Shown here piece after piece: positions 8,752 to 18,092 of a DNA stretch of 64,000 nucleotides (position 1 is the first letter of the stretch; each line of letters opens with the position of its first letter). The notes beneath the pieces were generated by a model. That model saw nothing but the letters and a program-made list of their open reading frames with translations. It did no database searches and was not told the DNA's origin. Source of the stretch: Chloroflexota bacterium (GTDB lineage: Bacteria > Chloroflexota > Ktedonobacteria > Ktedonobacterales > Ktedonobacteraceae); contig CADDYT010000011.1 in assembly GCA_902810755.1 (NCBI GenBank), forward strand, positions 9,730-73,729, read 5' to 3'. Both the position numbers and the translations under genes were made by a program.

Positions 8752-8970
8752 CTAACTCTGGCCGGGTGCGCTCGTTGGCAATTCTGGCGGTGTAAGCAAA
8801 GCAGTGAGCGTCGAACGGCGAATACGATACGCCTGGCGCGTTCCCTTGTGAGGGAGCGTGATTGCCTCCAGGACACCATTTTTGATCCAGCGCCGCACAG
8901 TTGTGTCATCCACACGCAGCGTTTGCGCAACTTCGCGAACAGTGAGCAGATCCGCTTCGTCGTTTACCAC
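8752..8970 (-). CDS. Small excisionase/MerR-like helix-turn-helix protein
   Basis: 72 residues when started at the GTG at 8970, which has AGAGGG just upstream. The in-frame extension to 9030 lacks a ribosome site. The sequence LLTVREVAQTLRVDDTTVRRWIKNG, then ITLPHKGTRQAYRIRRSTL, is the classic excisionase-family layout of helix-turn-helix, wing, and RxR. Proteins like this bind DNA and are found both next to integrases and as free-standing regulators. No integrase or att site is nearby, so a regulator is more likely. Target unknown. Confidence 0.65.
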   Translation of the reverse strand: MVNDEADLLTVREVAQTLRVDDTTVRRWIKNGVLEAITLPHKGTRQAYRIRRSTLTALLTPPELPTSAPGQS

Positions 8971-9130
8971 GTGGCCCTCTTTTCTGATCTTATACAGGGG
9001 AACGATTGAAATCGTTCGTAACGAGTACAATGGCCGAAAATAGAACTGGAATGTTTCACACGTTCTATTTGACTATAACGACGAACATACCCGTCTTTAG
9101 TAACTCATTGAATATCGAGCTTTTTTCAAT

Positions 9131-9165
9131 AAAAATAAGCAGAACACTTATGCTCATGTTCTGCT
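9131..9165 (-). terminator. Terminator downstream of moaA
   Basis: AGCAGAAC (9138-9145) and GTTCTGCT (9158-9165) form an 8-base stem. Read on the minus strand it is followed by TATTTTT (9137-9131). It lies 50 bases past the moaA stop. Confidence 0.65.
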
Positions 9166-9214
9166 GTAAAACAACCTGCTGTAGAAAATCCAGAAAATGT
9201 CGCTGATGGGTATA

Positions 9215-10210
9215 TTAGCCGCCGATCATCGACATGCTGCGATTTGCGCGCTTGAATCGCTTGTCACCGATATAATGTTTGAGTTCTTTGTGCCAGACGG
9301 CGCGGCGTATCACCTGTGCCAGTTCCTCGTCGCTGGCATTGGAGCGCACGACGGCACGCAGGTCGGTCTCCTCAGTAGCGAACAGGCAGGTACGCAACTG
9401 GCCGTCGGCGGTCAGACGGATACGGTCGCAACTGGCGCAGAACGGCTCGCTGACGGGATTGATGAAGCCAACTTCGCCGATACCGTCGGAGAAGGTGTAG
9501 CGGCGCGCTGTTTCTGAGGGGTCGCCGCTCGTAATCGGCACCAGAGGGCCATACTCGGCCTCGATGATTGCTTTGATCTCTCCACCGGTCAGGATATCCT
9601 CTTTGCGCCAGATCTGATCGGCGTCCAGCGGCATAAATTCAATCCAGCGCATAACGTAGTGTTTGCGCCGCGCCAGGCGCACGAAGTCGATGACCTCTTC
9701 TTCGCTATAACCGCGCATTGCCACCGCGTTGATCTTAATGGGGGTAATCGAGGGATATTTTTCCAGTTCTTCCAGCCCCTCCAGCACGCGATGAAGCTGG
9801 TCGCGCCGCGTCAGTTGCGCGAACTTCTCGCGAACCAGCGAATCAAGGCTGACATTGATGCGTGTCAACCCTGCTGCCGCCAGCGCGCCTGCCTGCTGCT
9901 TGAGCAGGATGCCGTTGGTGGTCAGGCTGAGGCTGCGCAGGCCGCCGATCTGGTGGAGCTGGCGCACGAGGTCGGGAACATCTCGCCGTACCAGTGGCTC
10001 GCCGCCGGTCAGACGAATCTGCTCAATACCCATGCTGACCGCTACGCGAGCAATGCGCTCAATCTCCTCATAGGAGAGAATCTCGGCCTTTTTCAGCCAG
10101 GGCAGTCCCTCTGCCGGCATGCAATACGTGCAGCGAAAATTGCACTTGTCCGTAATAGAGATGCGCATACTCTTAATGCGGCGTCCGTAACTATCAACCA
10201 GTGGTTCCAT
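9215..10210 (-). CDS. moaA: GTP 3',8-cyclase (molybdenum cofactor biosynthesis)
   Basis: 331 residues, a radical-SAM enzyme that converts GTP to (8S)-3',8-cyclo-7,8-dihydro-GTP, the first step of molybdopterin synthesis, with MoaC acting next. The N-terminal cluster motif is C23, C27 and C30 in DKCNFRCTYC. IRLTGGEPLVR is the SAM-binding GGE motif. The C-terminal cluster cysteines are in FCASCDRIRLTADGQLRTC. The protein ends with the Gly-Gly tail (MIGG) required for activity in the family. No other moa gene is adjacent. Start ATG 10210 has GAGAAGAGG upstream. Confidence 0.95.
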   Translation of the reverse strand: MEPLVDSYGRRIKSMRISITDKCNFRCTYCMPAEGLPWLKKAEILSYEEIERIARVAVSMGIEQIRLTGGEPLVRRDVPDLVRQLHQIGGLRSLSLTTNGILLKQQAGALAAAGLTRINVSLDSLVREKFAQLTRRDQLHRVLEGLEELEKYPSITPIKINAVAMRGYSEEEVIDFVRLARRKHYVMRWIEFMPLDADQIWRKEDILTGGEIKAIIEAEYGPLVPITSGDPSETARRYTFSDGIGEVGFINPVSEPFCASCDRIRLTADGQLRTCLFATEETDLRAVVRSNASDEELAQVIRRAVWHKELKHYIGDKRFKRANRSMSMIGG

Positions 10211-10433
10211 GTCTGCTGCCTCTTCTCTGGGATGCTCAACGACTAACGCTCTCTATTACTATATCACACCTCTGGCTATTCCGCCATTGAATATTCATTC
10301 GTTTTGTACGAAGGTGTATCCAGCAAGAGAGAACACGCTGCCTTGCGCTATACCCGACCGTATGGTACAATTGTTATTGACCGGTGGCCCATTATAGATG
10401 CGAAAAAGCCTGGAGTGAGGAGTCGAGAGACGT

Positions 10434-11042
10434 ATGCCAAAAGTTGTCGATGACCAGGCACGAGAGGCGACGCGCCAGCGTATTATCCGTGAGGCGGCCA
10501 GTGAGTTTGCGCGGCTGGGGTTTGAGCAGGCCAATATCAATACCATTGCTGAGCAGGCCGGTATTGGCAAGGGTACCATCTACCTCTATTTTGAGAATAA
10601 GCGCGAACTCTTTCTCGCCATGCTGCGGCAGATTGCACAGGAGCAACTGGCGTCAATTCGTGCTGCGCTGGCTACTGATGGAAGCTTGCGGGAACGGTTG
10701 GAGCGGCTGTTCCTGGCTTTCGCCCGCCTGGCGCACGAGGAGAGCGACAGTTTTAACGTCTATATGAGCGCGCTGTATGGCGTGAACCGTGCCTTCAAAG
10801 AGGAAGCTACGCGGCTCTTGCGTGATTATGTGGCGGTCATCGCCCTGGTGCTGGAAGAGAGCATGACGCGAGGCGAGATACAGCGCGTTGAGCCGGACGC
10901 AGCCGCGCTGATGATTCTCTCGTTGACTGAGGCATACGTGTTGTCCGCCGGGGTGCTTGGGCAGAGTCAGGTGCAGATTGCTCGCCAGGCACGCCACGTC
11001 GCCGACCTGGTCATGTCGGGCATTGGCGCTGCTGCTGATTGA
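10434..11042 (+). CDS. TetR/AcrR-family transcriptional regulator
   Basis: 202 residues. The N-terminal helix-turn-helix spans about 12-58: RQRIIREAASEFARLGFE, then INTIAEQAGIGKGTIYLYF, followed by ENKRELF. This is the standard TetR signature. The remainder is an alpha-helical ligand-binding domain. Such proteins usually repress a neighbouring transporter gene. The next gene in the same direction is a ClC-type channel 108 bases downstream, which is a possible target. A promoter-like TTGTTA (16-base spacer) TATAGA lies just upstream at about 10374-10401. Ligand unknown. Confidence 0.88.
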   Translation: MPKVVDDQAREATRQRIIREAASEFARLGFEQANINTIAEQAGIGKGTIYLYFENKRELFLAMLRQIAQEQLASIRAALATDGSLRERLERLFLAFARLAHEESDSFNVYMSALYGVNRAFKEEATRLLRDYVAVIALVLEESMTRGEIQRVEPDAAALMILSLTEAYVLSAGVLGQSQVQIARQARHVADLVMSGIGAAAD

Positions 11043-11150
11043 AAAGAGCATCACAGGTTTTTTTGCTGTTTATAATGGGTGACTGCCCACTCAAATAGAT
11101 TTTTTTTGACGTTCAAAGTATCCAGGCAGGTCTTGTGGGAGAGAAAACAG

Positions 11151-13283
11151 ATGGATGATCGCACACCGCTGAAGCACGCCACGTTCGTCACGTTTTTACG
11201 GCGTTTGTTTCATTTGCGCCGCGTTGGGCAGCATTTTGAAAGCCCCCGTTACCTGCTCAAGTGGCTATTTCTCAGCACGCTGATAGGCATTATTGCCGGT
11301 CTGGGGGCAATCGCCTTCTTCTGGTCTATTCAGTTCGCCACCGATATCTTGCTTGGGAAGATCGTTGGCTACCTTCCCCCCAATCCTGCGGGCGAAGGCG
11401 GGAGCATAGTAATGCCGCTCTGGTCGGCGGCGCGGCCCTGGCTCCTGCCCGTGATTACAACAGTGGGCGGTCTCGTTGCAGGCATCATTGTTTTCACGCT
11501 CGCGCCAGAGGCAGAGGGGCATGGCACCGATGCCGCCATCAAAGCATTCCATGAGGGGAAACCTATCCGGGCGCGCATCCCGCTTATCAAGCTGGTTGCT
11601 TCGGCCATCACTATCGGTTCTGGTGGCTCCGGTGGGCGCGAGGGGCCGTCGGCGCAGATCAGCGCGGGTTTCGGTTCGCTGCTGGCAACGGCCCTGCACC
11701 TGAATGTGCAGGATCGGCGCATCGCCATTGCAACGGGTATTGGTTCGGGCATCGGCGCTATTTTCCGCGCCCCGCTTGGCGGCGCTATTCTGGCCGCCGA
11801 AATTCTCTACAAAGATGACCTGGAGATTGAGGCCATCATTCCCGCGTTGATGGCCTCGATTATCGGCTACAGCGTCTTTGGTCTCTGGTCTGGCTGGGAA
11901 CCGATCTTTGGCGCGCAGGGAAATCTGGCCTTCACCTCGCCGCCAGAGTTGCTCTTCTATGTCGTGCTTGGTGTCCTGTGCGGCCTGGTCGGTATTGCCT
12001 ACGCAAAGGGCTTTTATGGCGTGACGCATATCTTCCACCGGATTCCCCTGCCGAACTGGCTCAAACCCGGCATTGGCGGCCTGCTGGTGGGCCTGATCGG
12101 CCTGCTCATCCCGCAGGCGCTGGGTATGGGCTATGGCTGGGTGCAGCAGGAGATGGGAACGGGTATCTTTTCCATTCCGGTCTGGGTGATTCTCATTCTG
12201 CCTTTTATCAAGATACTCACAACCGGGCTATCTATCGGCTCCGGCGGCTCCGGTGGGATCTTCGGGCCGGGCATGGTTATCGGCGGCTCTGTGGGGGCCG
12301 CGTTATGGCGATTGTCCTACCATGTCGTTCCCGGCGTTCCGCCAACGCCCGCCCCCTTTGTCATCATCGGCATGATGGCGACCTTTGGCGGTATTGCCCA
12401 TGCTCCCCTGGCGGTCATGCTCATGGTCGCGGAGATGACCGGCAATCTCTCCTTGCTCGCGCCTGCCATGATTGCTGTGGGCATTTCCTCAGTGCTGGTG
12501 GGGAGAGCTACCATCTACACCAGTCAGGTGAATACCCGCGCCGACTCGCCCGCGCATCGCCTGGAATACTCGCTACCCGTCCTCGCCACCATCCCGGTTG
12601 CCAGCGCCATGACCAAACCCTTGCTCACCTTCTTGCCAACTCAAACGGTGGCTCAGGCGGAGTCGATGCTGGCCCGGCAAACGGTGAGCGGCGGCCCGGT
12701 GCTTGATGAGCGCGGCGATCTGCTCGGTGTACTCACGCTGGCGGATATTCGGCGTGTGCCACCTGACAAACGCGGCGAGGTAGCAGTTGGTGAGGCGATG
12801 AACCGTGATGTGTTTACCATCACGCCCGATGAGTCGCTGGACGAGGCGCTGGAACAACTCACGAGCCATCGTGTTGGCTGGGCGCCTGTCGTCGATGTCG
12901 AGATCATCGCGGGCGTGCGCCGTGTCGTCGGACTGCTGACGGTGGCCGATATCGTGCGAGCATACCGTGCGGCGGTCACAAAGGACAGCAGGCTCATGCG
13001 CGGGCTGGTCGAAGGAACGGTGATGGTCGAAACACGGATCGAACCCGGTATGCCGCTTGCCGGCAAAGCCCTGCGTGACGCCCATCTCCCGAAGGATACG
13101 CTGGTGGTCTCTATCCGCCGCAACGGCGAATTCATCTTCCCGCGTGGCCGCGCCGTAATCGAACCCGGCGACATGGTCACCTTCCTGGTCAGCCCGCAGG
13201 GCGAGGCGCTCTTGCGGGAGTATCTGGGCGAAAGGGAGGTGGGGAAGAATCCTGTTGCAGCAGATAAGGCTGCAACAGGCTGA
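11151..13283 (+). CDS. ClC-family chloride channel/antiporter with CBS pair and RCK_C domain
   Basis: 710 residues. The first ~440 form a ClC membrane domain with about ten hydrophobic segments. Signature loops are EAEGHGTDAAI (position of the usual GSGIP), GGSGGREGPSAQI with the gating glutamate of GREGP, and GGSGGIFGPGMVIGG. A tandem CBS pair follows (about 485-615; PLLTFLPTQTVAQAESML, DVFTITPDESLDEALEQL), with an RCK/TrkA C-terminal domain at the end (PLAGKALRDAHLPKDTLVVS). CBS and RCK_C parts usually bind nucleotides and control gating. ATG 11151 is preferred (GGGAGAG upstream) over an in-frame TTG or GTG 72 bases earlier. A preceding TetR gene may regulate it. Confidence 0.9.
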   Translation: MDDRTPLKHATFVTFLRRLFHLRRVGQHFESPRYLLKWLFLSTLIGIIAGLGAIAFFWSIQFATDILLGKIVGYLPPNPAGEGGSIVMPLWSAARPWLLPVITTVGGLVAGIIVFTLAPEAEGHGTDAAIKAFHEGKPIRARIPLIKLVASAITIGSGGSGGREGPSAQISAGFGSLLATALHLNVQDRRIAIATGIGSGIGAIFRAPLGGAILAAEILYKDDLEIEAIIPALMASIIGYSVFGLWSGWEPIFGAQGNLAFTSPPELLFYVVLGVLCGLVGIAYAKGFYGVTHIFHRIPLPNWLKPGIGGLLVGLIGLLIPQALGMGYGWVQQEMGTGIFSIPVWVILILPFIKILTTGLSIGSGGSGGIFGPGMVIGGSVGAALWRLSYHVVPGVPPTPAPFVIIGMMATFGGIAHAPLAVMLMVAEMTGNLSLLAPAMIAVGISSVLVGRATIYTSQVNTRADSPAHRLEYSLPVLATIPVASAMTKPLLTFLPTQTVAQAESMLARQTVSGGPVLDERGDLLGVLTLADIRRVPPDKRGEVAVGEAMNRDVFTITPDESLDEALEQLTSHRVGWAPVVDVEIIAGVRRVVGLLTVADIVRAYRAAVTKDSRLMRGLVEGTVMVETRIEPGMPLAGKALRDAHLPKDTLVVSIRRNGEFIFPRGRAVIEPGDMVTFLVSPQGEALLREYLGEREVGKNPVAADKAATG

Positions 13284-13300
13284 AAGCTGTTACAAAACAC

Positions 13301-13329
13301 TTGACAGATCACAGAAAGACATGTACTGT
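13301..13329 (+). promoter_or_regulatory. Promoter of the leuS T-box transcript
   Basis: TTGACA at 13301-13306, a 17-base spacer, and TACTGT at 13324-13329 put transcription start near 13336, at the beginning of the T-box leader. Confidence 0.65.
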
Positions 13330-13336
13330 TACTGGT

Positions 13337-13626
13337 GAAATCAATAGCGATACAGGCGATGAGCGAGAACAGTAGGAGCGCCGCGATTGCAGAGAGCTGG
13401 CGGCTGGTGCGAGCCGGTGTCAGGACGTTCTGAAGCTCCCTCGCGAGCTGCGACAGTGAAACGTTCGCATGAACGGGAGTAGCTGTTGCCGGGTACTCCC
13501 GTTAACGAGTTCGGGTGTGTTGGCACCCATAAGGCCATTGTTGCGAGACAGTGGTGAAACAAGGTGGTACCGCGAAGTGAGTCTATGCGCACTTTCGCCC
13601 TTGCCGGGCGGAGGGCGCTCTTTTTA
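13337..13626 (+). promoter_or_regulatory. T-box riboswitch (tRNA-Leu sensing) before leuS
   Basis: The leader shows the stem I element AGAGAGCTGG..GGTGCGAGCC (13391-13415) and the T-box core AAGGTGGTACCGCG (13561-13574) that pairs with the free tRNA acceptor end. A terminator follows: CGCCC and GGGCG arms at about 13606-13618, then CTCTTTTT to 13625. The likely specifier is CTC (Leu) at 13436-13438 after GAAG. Uncharged tRNA-Leu binding would favour the antiterminator and raise leuS expression. The 5' boundary is estimated from the promoter. Confidence 0.88.
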
Positions 13627-13673
13627 TGCCCTCCGCGTGAAGTCCTTTCCAGACAAACACTCAGGAGGGTTTT

Positions 13674-16226
13674 ATGGCAGAGACCGAATCATCCGGTGCT
13701 GTTACCGGCGCGGCACAATCCACGGGCGTAGAGAGTAAGAATACGGTGGAAGACATTCCCACTGCTATCGGGTCGGGACAGAAATATCCCATTGCGCGGG
13801 TTTCTGGCCCGAAGTATGATTTTCGCGCCTTTGAGCCGAAGTGGCGGGCAAGGTGGGAAGAGCAGAAGCTGTATCAGGTTGATTTGCGACACGCGAAACG
13901 CCCCTATTACAACCTGATGATGTTTCCCTATCCTTCAGCCGAGGGGCTGCATGTCGGCAATGTCTATTCCTACGTTGGCTCCGACGTGCATGGGCGCTGG
14001 ATGGCTATGCAGGGCTATGATGTCTTCGAGCCAATGGGTTTTGACGCCTTCGGCATTCACAGCGAGAACTTCGCCATCAAGCGCGGCATTCACCCGCGCA
14101 TTCTGACGGCACGCAATATCGAACATTTTCGCGAGGCGCAGTTAAAACGCATCGGCAACCGTTTCGATTGGTCGCACGAATTGCACACGACCGACCCGCG
14201 CTACTACCGTTGGACACAGTGGATCTTTGTGCAGTTATTCAAGGCCGGGCTGGCGGAGCGCAAGACGGCGCCTGTGAACTGGTGTCCGAAGGATAAGACG
14301 GTGCTGGCCGACGAGCAGGTGATTGACGGGCGCTGTGAACGCTGCGGCAGCGTCGTCGAGCGCCGCTGGTTAGAGCAGTGGTTTCTGAAGATAACGAACT
14401 ACGCGCAGCGATTGCTGGATGATCTGGACCAGCTGGACTGGTCCGAGCGGATCAAGGTAGCGCAGCGCAACTGGATCGGGCGTTCCGAAGGGCTGGAATT
14501 CAGCATGGCGATTGCTGGCATGCCCGAAGAGCGTGTGCAGGTCTACACCACGCGGCCAGATACCATCTTCGGCATGACCTTCGTGGCGCTGGCACCCCAT
14601 CATCCCCTGATTGCGCGCATCACGTCCCCGGCGTATCGCGAAGCTGTTGCTCGCTATCAGGAGACGGTCAGTAACGTGCAGGTGGGGGAGAATCGTGCCA
14701 TGACGGGCGTCTTTACCGGGATCTATGCCCTGCACCCCTTTACGGACGAGCGTGTACCGATCTGGGTGGCCGATTTTGTGCTGGGGGAACATGGAGCAGG
14801 GGCAGTGATGGGCGTCCCGGCGCACGACGAAACGGATATGGCCTTTGCGCGAGCAATGGGCCTGCCTGTGCGTTTCGTTGTGCTACCCGCTCATGCGCCC
14901 GTTTCTCCCTCTCAGGAGTATGTCCAGCAAGAGGCTTTTGTGCGACCGGGCATTCTGGTCGATTCCGGTGAGTATTCGGGGATGACCTCTGAGCAGGCGC
15001 GTACAGCGATTATAGATTGGTTTGAGGCTCGCGGAACCGGCAAACGCGCCGTCAAATATCGGCTGCGAGACTGGCTGATCAGCCGCCAGCGTTACTGGGG
15101 GCCGCCCATTCCCATCATCTACTGTCCCGTGCATGGGGCCGTTCCGGTACCTGAAGACCAGTTACCGGTTGTGCTGCCGGATGTTGAGAACTGGATGCCG
15201 ATCGGAACAGGAACATCTCCCCTGGCTGCCGTGGAGAGCTTCGTGAATACCACCTGTCCCATCTGCGGGCGACCTGCGCGCCGCGAGACGGATGTGAGCG
15301 ACAACTTCCTGGACTCGTCGTGGTACTTCCTGCGCTACCCATCCAGCGACGATGAGACGCAGCCCTGGAACCCTGAACTGACGCGCAAGTGGCTGCCTGT
15401 GGACATGTGCATTGGCGGCGGCGAACACAGCGTGCTGCACCTGATGTACGTGCGCTTCATCACGCTGGCCCTGCACGATCTGGGCTACCTGGACTTCTCG
15501 ATCCCGTTCACGCGCTTTCGCGCCAACGGCACCATTACAAAAGACGGGGCCAAGATTTCCAAGTCCAGGGGCAACGTCGTCAACCCCGATGGCTATATCG
15601 AACATTTTGGCGCGGACGTCTTTCGCGTCTACCTGATGTTTATGGGGCCGTATGAAGGAGGCGGCGATTTCAGCGATCGTGGCATCAGCGGCGTGGTGCG
15701 TTTTCTGAACAGGGTATGGCAACTGGTGCTGCGTCACGAGGCGGTCGCGCCGGAACCTGTCGGAGAAGAGAAGCGAGCCATGCATATCACCATCAAGCGC
15801 GTCACCGAGGACATCGCGGCCTTGAAATACAACACGGCTATTGCAGCTTTGATGGAGTATCTGCATACGCTGGAAGAGAGGCGGGCCGTGACACGCACAG
15901 AACTGGAAACCCTGCTGCTCCTGCTGGCTCCCCTGGCGCCCTACATCACAGAGGAACTGTGGGAGCGGCTGGGTCATCAAACATCCATCCACACAGCTTC
16001 CTGGCCCACATTTGAGGCGACCAGCATCCAGACTGGCGTAATGACCATGCTCGTGCAGGTCAACGGGCGTGTGCGCGACCGCATCGAAATCTCGTCAACG
16101 GCCTCAGAGGAGGAGATAAAGCAGCAGGCTCTGAGCGCCGGAAAGGCGCAACGTTTCCTGGCGGGGCAGAACGTGAACAAGATAGTGTACGTACCCGGTC
16201 GGCTGGTAAATATTGTGACGGCGTAG
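13674..16226 (+). CDS. leuS: Leucyl-tRNA synthetase
   Basis: 850 residues, class Ia synthetase charging tRNA-Leu. The HIGH box is in MFPYPSAEGLHVGNVYSY and the KMSKS box is KISKS in DGAKISKSRGNVVNPDG. The CP1 editing domain is present with TTRPDTIFGMTFVALAPHHP and GAGAVMGVPAHDETD. The C-terminal anticodon domain has the usual VQVNGRVRDRIE tail. About 45 residues at the N terminus (rich in Ser, Thr, Gly and Glu) precede the conserved start and are an unusual disordered extension. ATG 13674 with CAGGAGGG upstream supports that start. The gene is governed by the T-box leader and ends in a clear terminator. Confidence 0.97.
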   Translation: MAETESSGAVTGAAQSTGVESKNTVEDIPTAIGSGQKYPIARVSGPKYDFRAFEPKWRARWEEQKLYQVDLRHAKRPYYNLMMFPYPSAEGLHVGNVYSYVGSDVHGRWMAMQGYDVFEPMGFDAFGIHSENFAIKRGIHPRILTARNIEHFREAQLKRIGNRFDWSHELHTTDPRYYRWTQWIFVQLFKAGLAERKTAPVNWCPKDKTVLADEQVIDGRCERCGSVVERRWLEQWFLKITNYAQRLLDDLDQLDWSERIKVAQRNWIGRSEGLEFSMAIAGMPEERVQVYTTRPDTIFGMTFVALAPHHPLIARITSPAYREAVARYQETVSNVQVGENRAMTGVFTGIYALHPFTDERVPIWVADFVLGEHGAGAVMGVPAHDETDMAFARAMGLPVRFVVLPAHAPVSPSQEYVQQEAFVRPGILVDSGEYSGMTSEQARTAIIDWFEARGTGKRAVKYRLRDWLISRQRYWGPPIPIIYCPVHGAVPVPEDQLPVVLPDVENWMPIGTGTSPLAAVESFVNTTCPICGRPARRETDVSDNFLDSSWYFLRYPSSDDETQPWNPELTRKWLPVDMCIGGGEHSVLHLMYVRFITLALHDLGYLDFSIPFTRFRANGTITKDGAKISKSRGNVVNPDGYIEHFGADVFRVYLMFMGPYEGGGDFSDRGISGVVRFLNRVWQLVLRHEAVAPEPVGEEKRAMHITIKRVTEDIAALKYNTAIAALMEYLHTLEERRAVTRTELETLLLLLAPLAPYITEELWERLGHQTSIHTASWPTFEATSIQTGVMTMLVQVNGRVRDRIEISSTASEEEIKQQALSAGKAQRFLAGQNVNKIVYVPGRLVNIVTA

Positions 16227-16235
16227 AAAGAGCAA

Positions 16236-16276
16236 CAAGAGAGCCGGAGAATCTGCATGGTTCCCCGGCTCTCTTG
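16236..16276 (+). terminator. Inverted repeat between leuS and glnA (likely terminator)
   Basis: CAAGAGAGCCGG (16236-16247) and CCGGCTCTCTTG (16265-16276) form a perfect 12-base stem between the convergent leuS and glnA genes. T-tracts are weak on both sides. Confidence 0.6.
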
Positions 16277-16355
16277 CTTCCGAAGGGGTTGGGACGAAGG
16301 CTATCTTCTAGCGTATCTATCGCTGACCTCTGCCCGACCGTCTGCGGGATGGAGA

Positions 16356-17789
16356 CTATGCATCATAGTACAGCGCGAACTCGATGGGGACGGGGCGCAG
16401 GCGCACTTCGTCGGCCTGGGCGCGTTTCAGATCGATGTAATGCTCGATCAGGTCGCGGGTGAAGACGCCGCCTTCGAGCAGGAACTCGTGATCGCTCTCC
16501 AGCGCGGCCAGCGATTCGTCCAGCGAACCCGGTACGGAGCGGCGCTTGCTCAGCTCTTCCTTTGACATATGGTAAAGGTCCTGATCGACGGGGCCGAAGC
16601 AGTGGTCGCTCGGCTCGATTTCGCGGCGGATACCGTCGAGGCCGGCCATGAGCAGGGCGGCGAACAGCAGGTAGGGGTTGGCCGTCGGGTCGGGCGGGCG
16701 AAACTCGATGCGCTTGGCGGCCGGGTTGTCGGTGAGCGGGATGCGCACGGCGGCGCTGCGATTGCCCTTCGAGAAGACCAGGTTGACCGGCGCTTCAAAA
16801 CCGGGAACGAGTCGCTTGTAGCTGTTGGTCGTGGGAGCGGCAATGGCGAGGATGGCCGGGGCGTGCAGCAGCAGGCCACCAATGTACGAGCGAGCCAGCT
16901 TCGAGATACCGGCATAGCCATCGGGATCGTAGAAGAGCGGCCTGCCTTCCTTCCACAGGCTTTGATGGGTATGCATGCCGGAGCCGTTGTCACCAAAGAT
17001 TGGCTTGGGCATGAAGGTGACGGTCTTGCCATGTTTGCGCGCCGTGTTCTTGACGATGTACTTGTAGAGCAGGATGTTGTCACCGGTCTTCATCAGGGTG
17101 TTGAAGCGGATATCAATTTCGGCCTGCCCGGCAGCGCCCACCTCATGGTGCTGCGCCTCGACAGGTACGCCCAGCTCCTCAAGCAGCAGCGTCATCTCGG
17201 CGCGAATATCTTGCAGGGTATCGTTGGGGGCGACGGGGAAGTAGCCTTCCTTGACGCGCATGCGGTGGCCCAGGTTGGGACTGCCGCCATTGCGACTCGT
17301 ATTCCAGGCCGCCTCGTTCGAGTCTACTTCGACATACTGGATGTTATCGGTCGATTTGTAGCGTACGTCATCAAGGATGTAAAATTCGGCTTCGGGGCCA
17401 AAGTAGCATGTATCGGCGATGCCGCTGGAACGCAGGTATGCCTCCGCCTTCTGGGCGATGTAGCGCGGATCGCGGCTGTAGGGCCTCTTGCTGCCAATGG
17501 GGCCAGGATGAGCGACATTACAGATCAGGCTCAGCGTCGGCACGCTGGTGAAGGGATCCATAATGGCGGTATCGGGGTCAGGAATGACCAGCATGTCGCT
17601 TTCGTTGATGGTCTGGAAACCACGCACGCTGGAACCATCAAACGGGACGCCCTCCACGAACGTTTCCGCCTTCAGTTCGTGCAGCGGTACGCTAAAATGC
17701 TGCCAGGTACCTGGCACGTCAACAAACTTGAGATCAACCAGTTTCGCGCCTCGTTCTCTGGCGAATTGCAGTACATCTTCCGGGGTCAT
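16356..17789 (-). CDS. glnA: Glutamine synthetase, type I
   Basis: 477 residues. It condenses glutamate and ammonia using ATP and is the main ammonia-assimilating enzyme. The N-terminal beta-grasp domain (DLKFVDVPGTWQHFSVPL, VPFDGSSVRGFQTINESDM) leads into the catalytic domain. That domain carries CYFGPEAEFYILD, QHHEVGAAGQAEIDI, GDNGSGMHTHQSLW, the flexible-loop region LVPGFEAPVNLVFSKGNRSAAVRIP, and RPPDPTANPYL. DLYHMSKEEL near residue 410 resembles the NIYVMSKEE segment of Bacillus-type enzymes, so regulation by adenylylation is not evident. The ATG at 17789 is chosen because AAGGAGG lies eight bases upstream. The divergent region to the next gene carries a 21-base palindrome. Confidence 0.96.
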   Translation of the reverse strand: MTPEDVLQFARERGAKLVDLKFVDVPGTWQHFSVPLHELKAETFVEGVPFDGSSVRGFQTINESDMLVIPDPDTAIMDPFTSVPTLSLICNVAHPGPIGSKRPYSRDPRYIAQKAEAYLRSSGIADTCYFGPEAEFYILDDVRYKSTDNIQYVEVDSNEAAWNTSRNGGSPNLGHRMRVKEGYFPVAPNDTLQDIRAEMTLLLEELGVPVEAQHHEVGAAGQAEIDIRFNTLMKTGDNILLYKYIVKNTARKHGKTVTFMPKPIFGDNGSGMHTHQSLWKEGRPLFYDPDGYAGISKLARSYIGGLLLHAPAILAIAAPTTNSYKRLVPGFEAPVNLVFSKGNRSAAVRIPLTDNPAAKRIEFRPPDPTANPYLLFAALLMAGLDGIRREIEPSDHCFGPVDQDLYHMSKEELSKRRSVPGSLDESLAALESDHEFLLEGGVFTRDLIEHYIDLKRAQADEVRLRPVPIEFALYYDA

Positions 17790-17998
17790 GCCCTCGTCCT
17801 CCTTCAAAAAGTATCCTGTATATTCCGGCATCGGTGCTGGAACTTCTGGCCCGCGCTGCCTTGCTGGTTCGTCATTCAGGTAATTTGCACAAGTAACAAA
17901 ACATGCTCAGCAGTCCACTGAGCTTTTTCTTTGTACATAGCATACCCTGCCCGCCTCTTTCTGCCTACAGATAGTTTATCTGAAAGTGATACCTGCCT

Positions 17999-18019
17999 TT
18001 TTGTGCAACTTGCACAAAA
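17999..18019. promoter_or_regulatory. Perfect palindrome, candidate operator between glnA and the 18093 gene
   Basis: TTTTGTGCAA (17999-18008) and TTGCACAAAA (18010-18019) are perfect inverted arms around a single C. A second half-site TTGCACAA occurs at 17885-17892, closer to glnA. The spacing and location suggest a dimeric repressor or activator acting on one or both divergent genes. Confidence 0.5.
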
Positions 18020-18092
18020 GTAAAAACGGGCTTGCCCTTCCGGGCGGGAAAGAGTAATATGATGATAATCATGAAAGAGGAGTAGTGAGTGA

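Noticed and set aside
8499..8930. 143-codon minus-strand frame overlapping the small HTH gene
   Set aside because: Arg/Ser-rich, no ribosome site, and it conflicts with the better-supported HTH frame.
8752..8970. Excisionase of a prophage or integrative element
   Set aside because: No integrase, att-like direct repeats or phage genes in the region; treated as a stand-alone HTH regulator.
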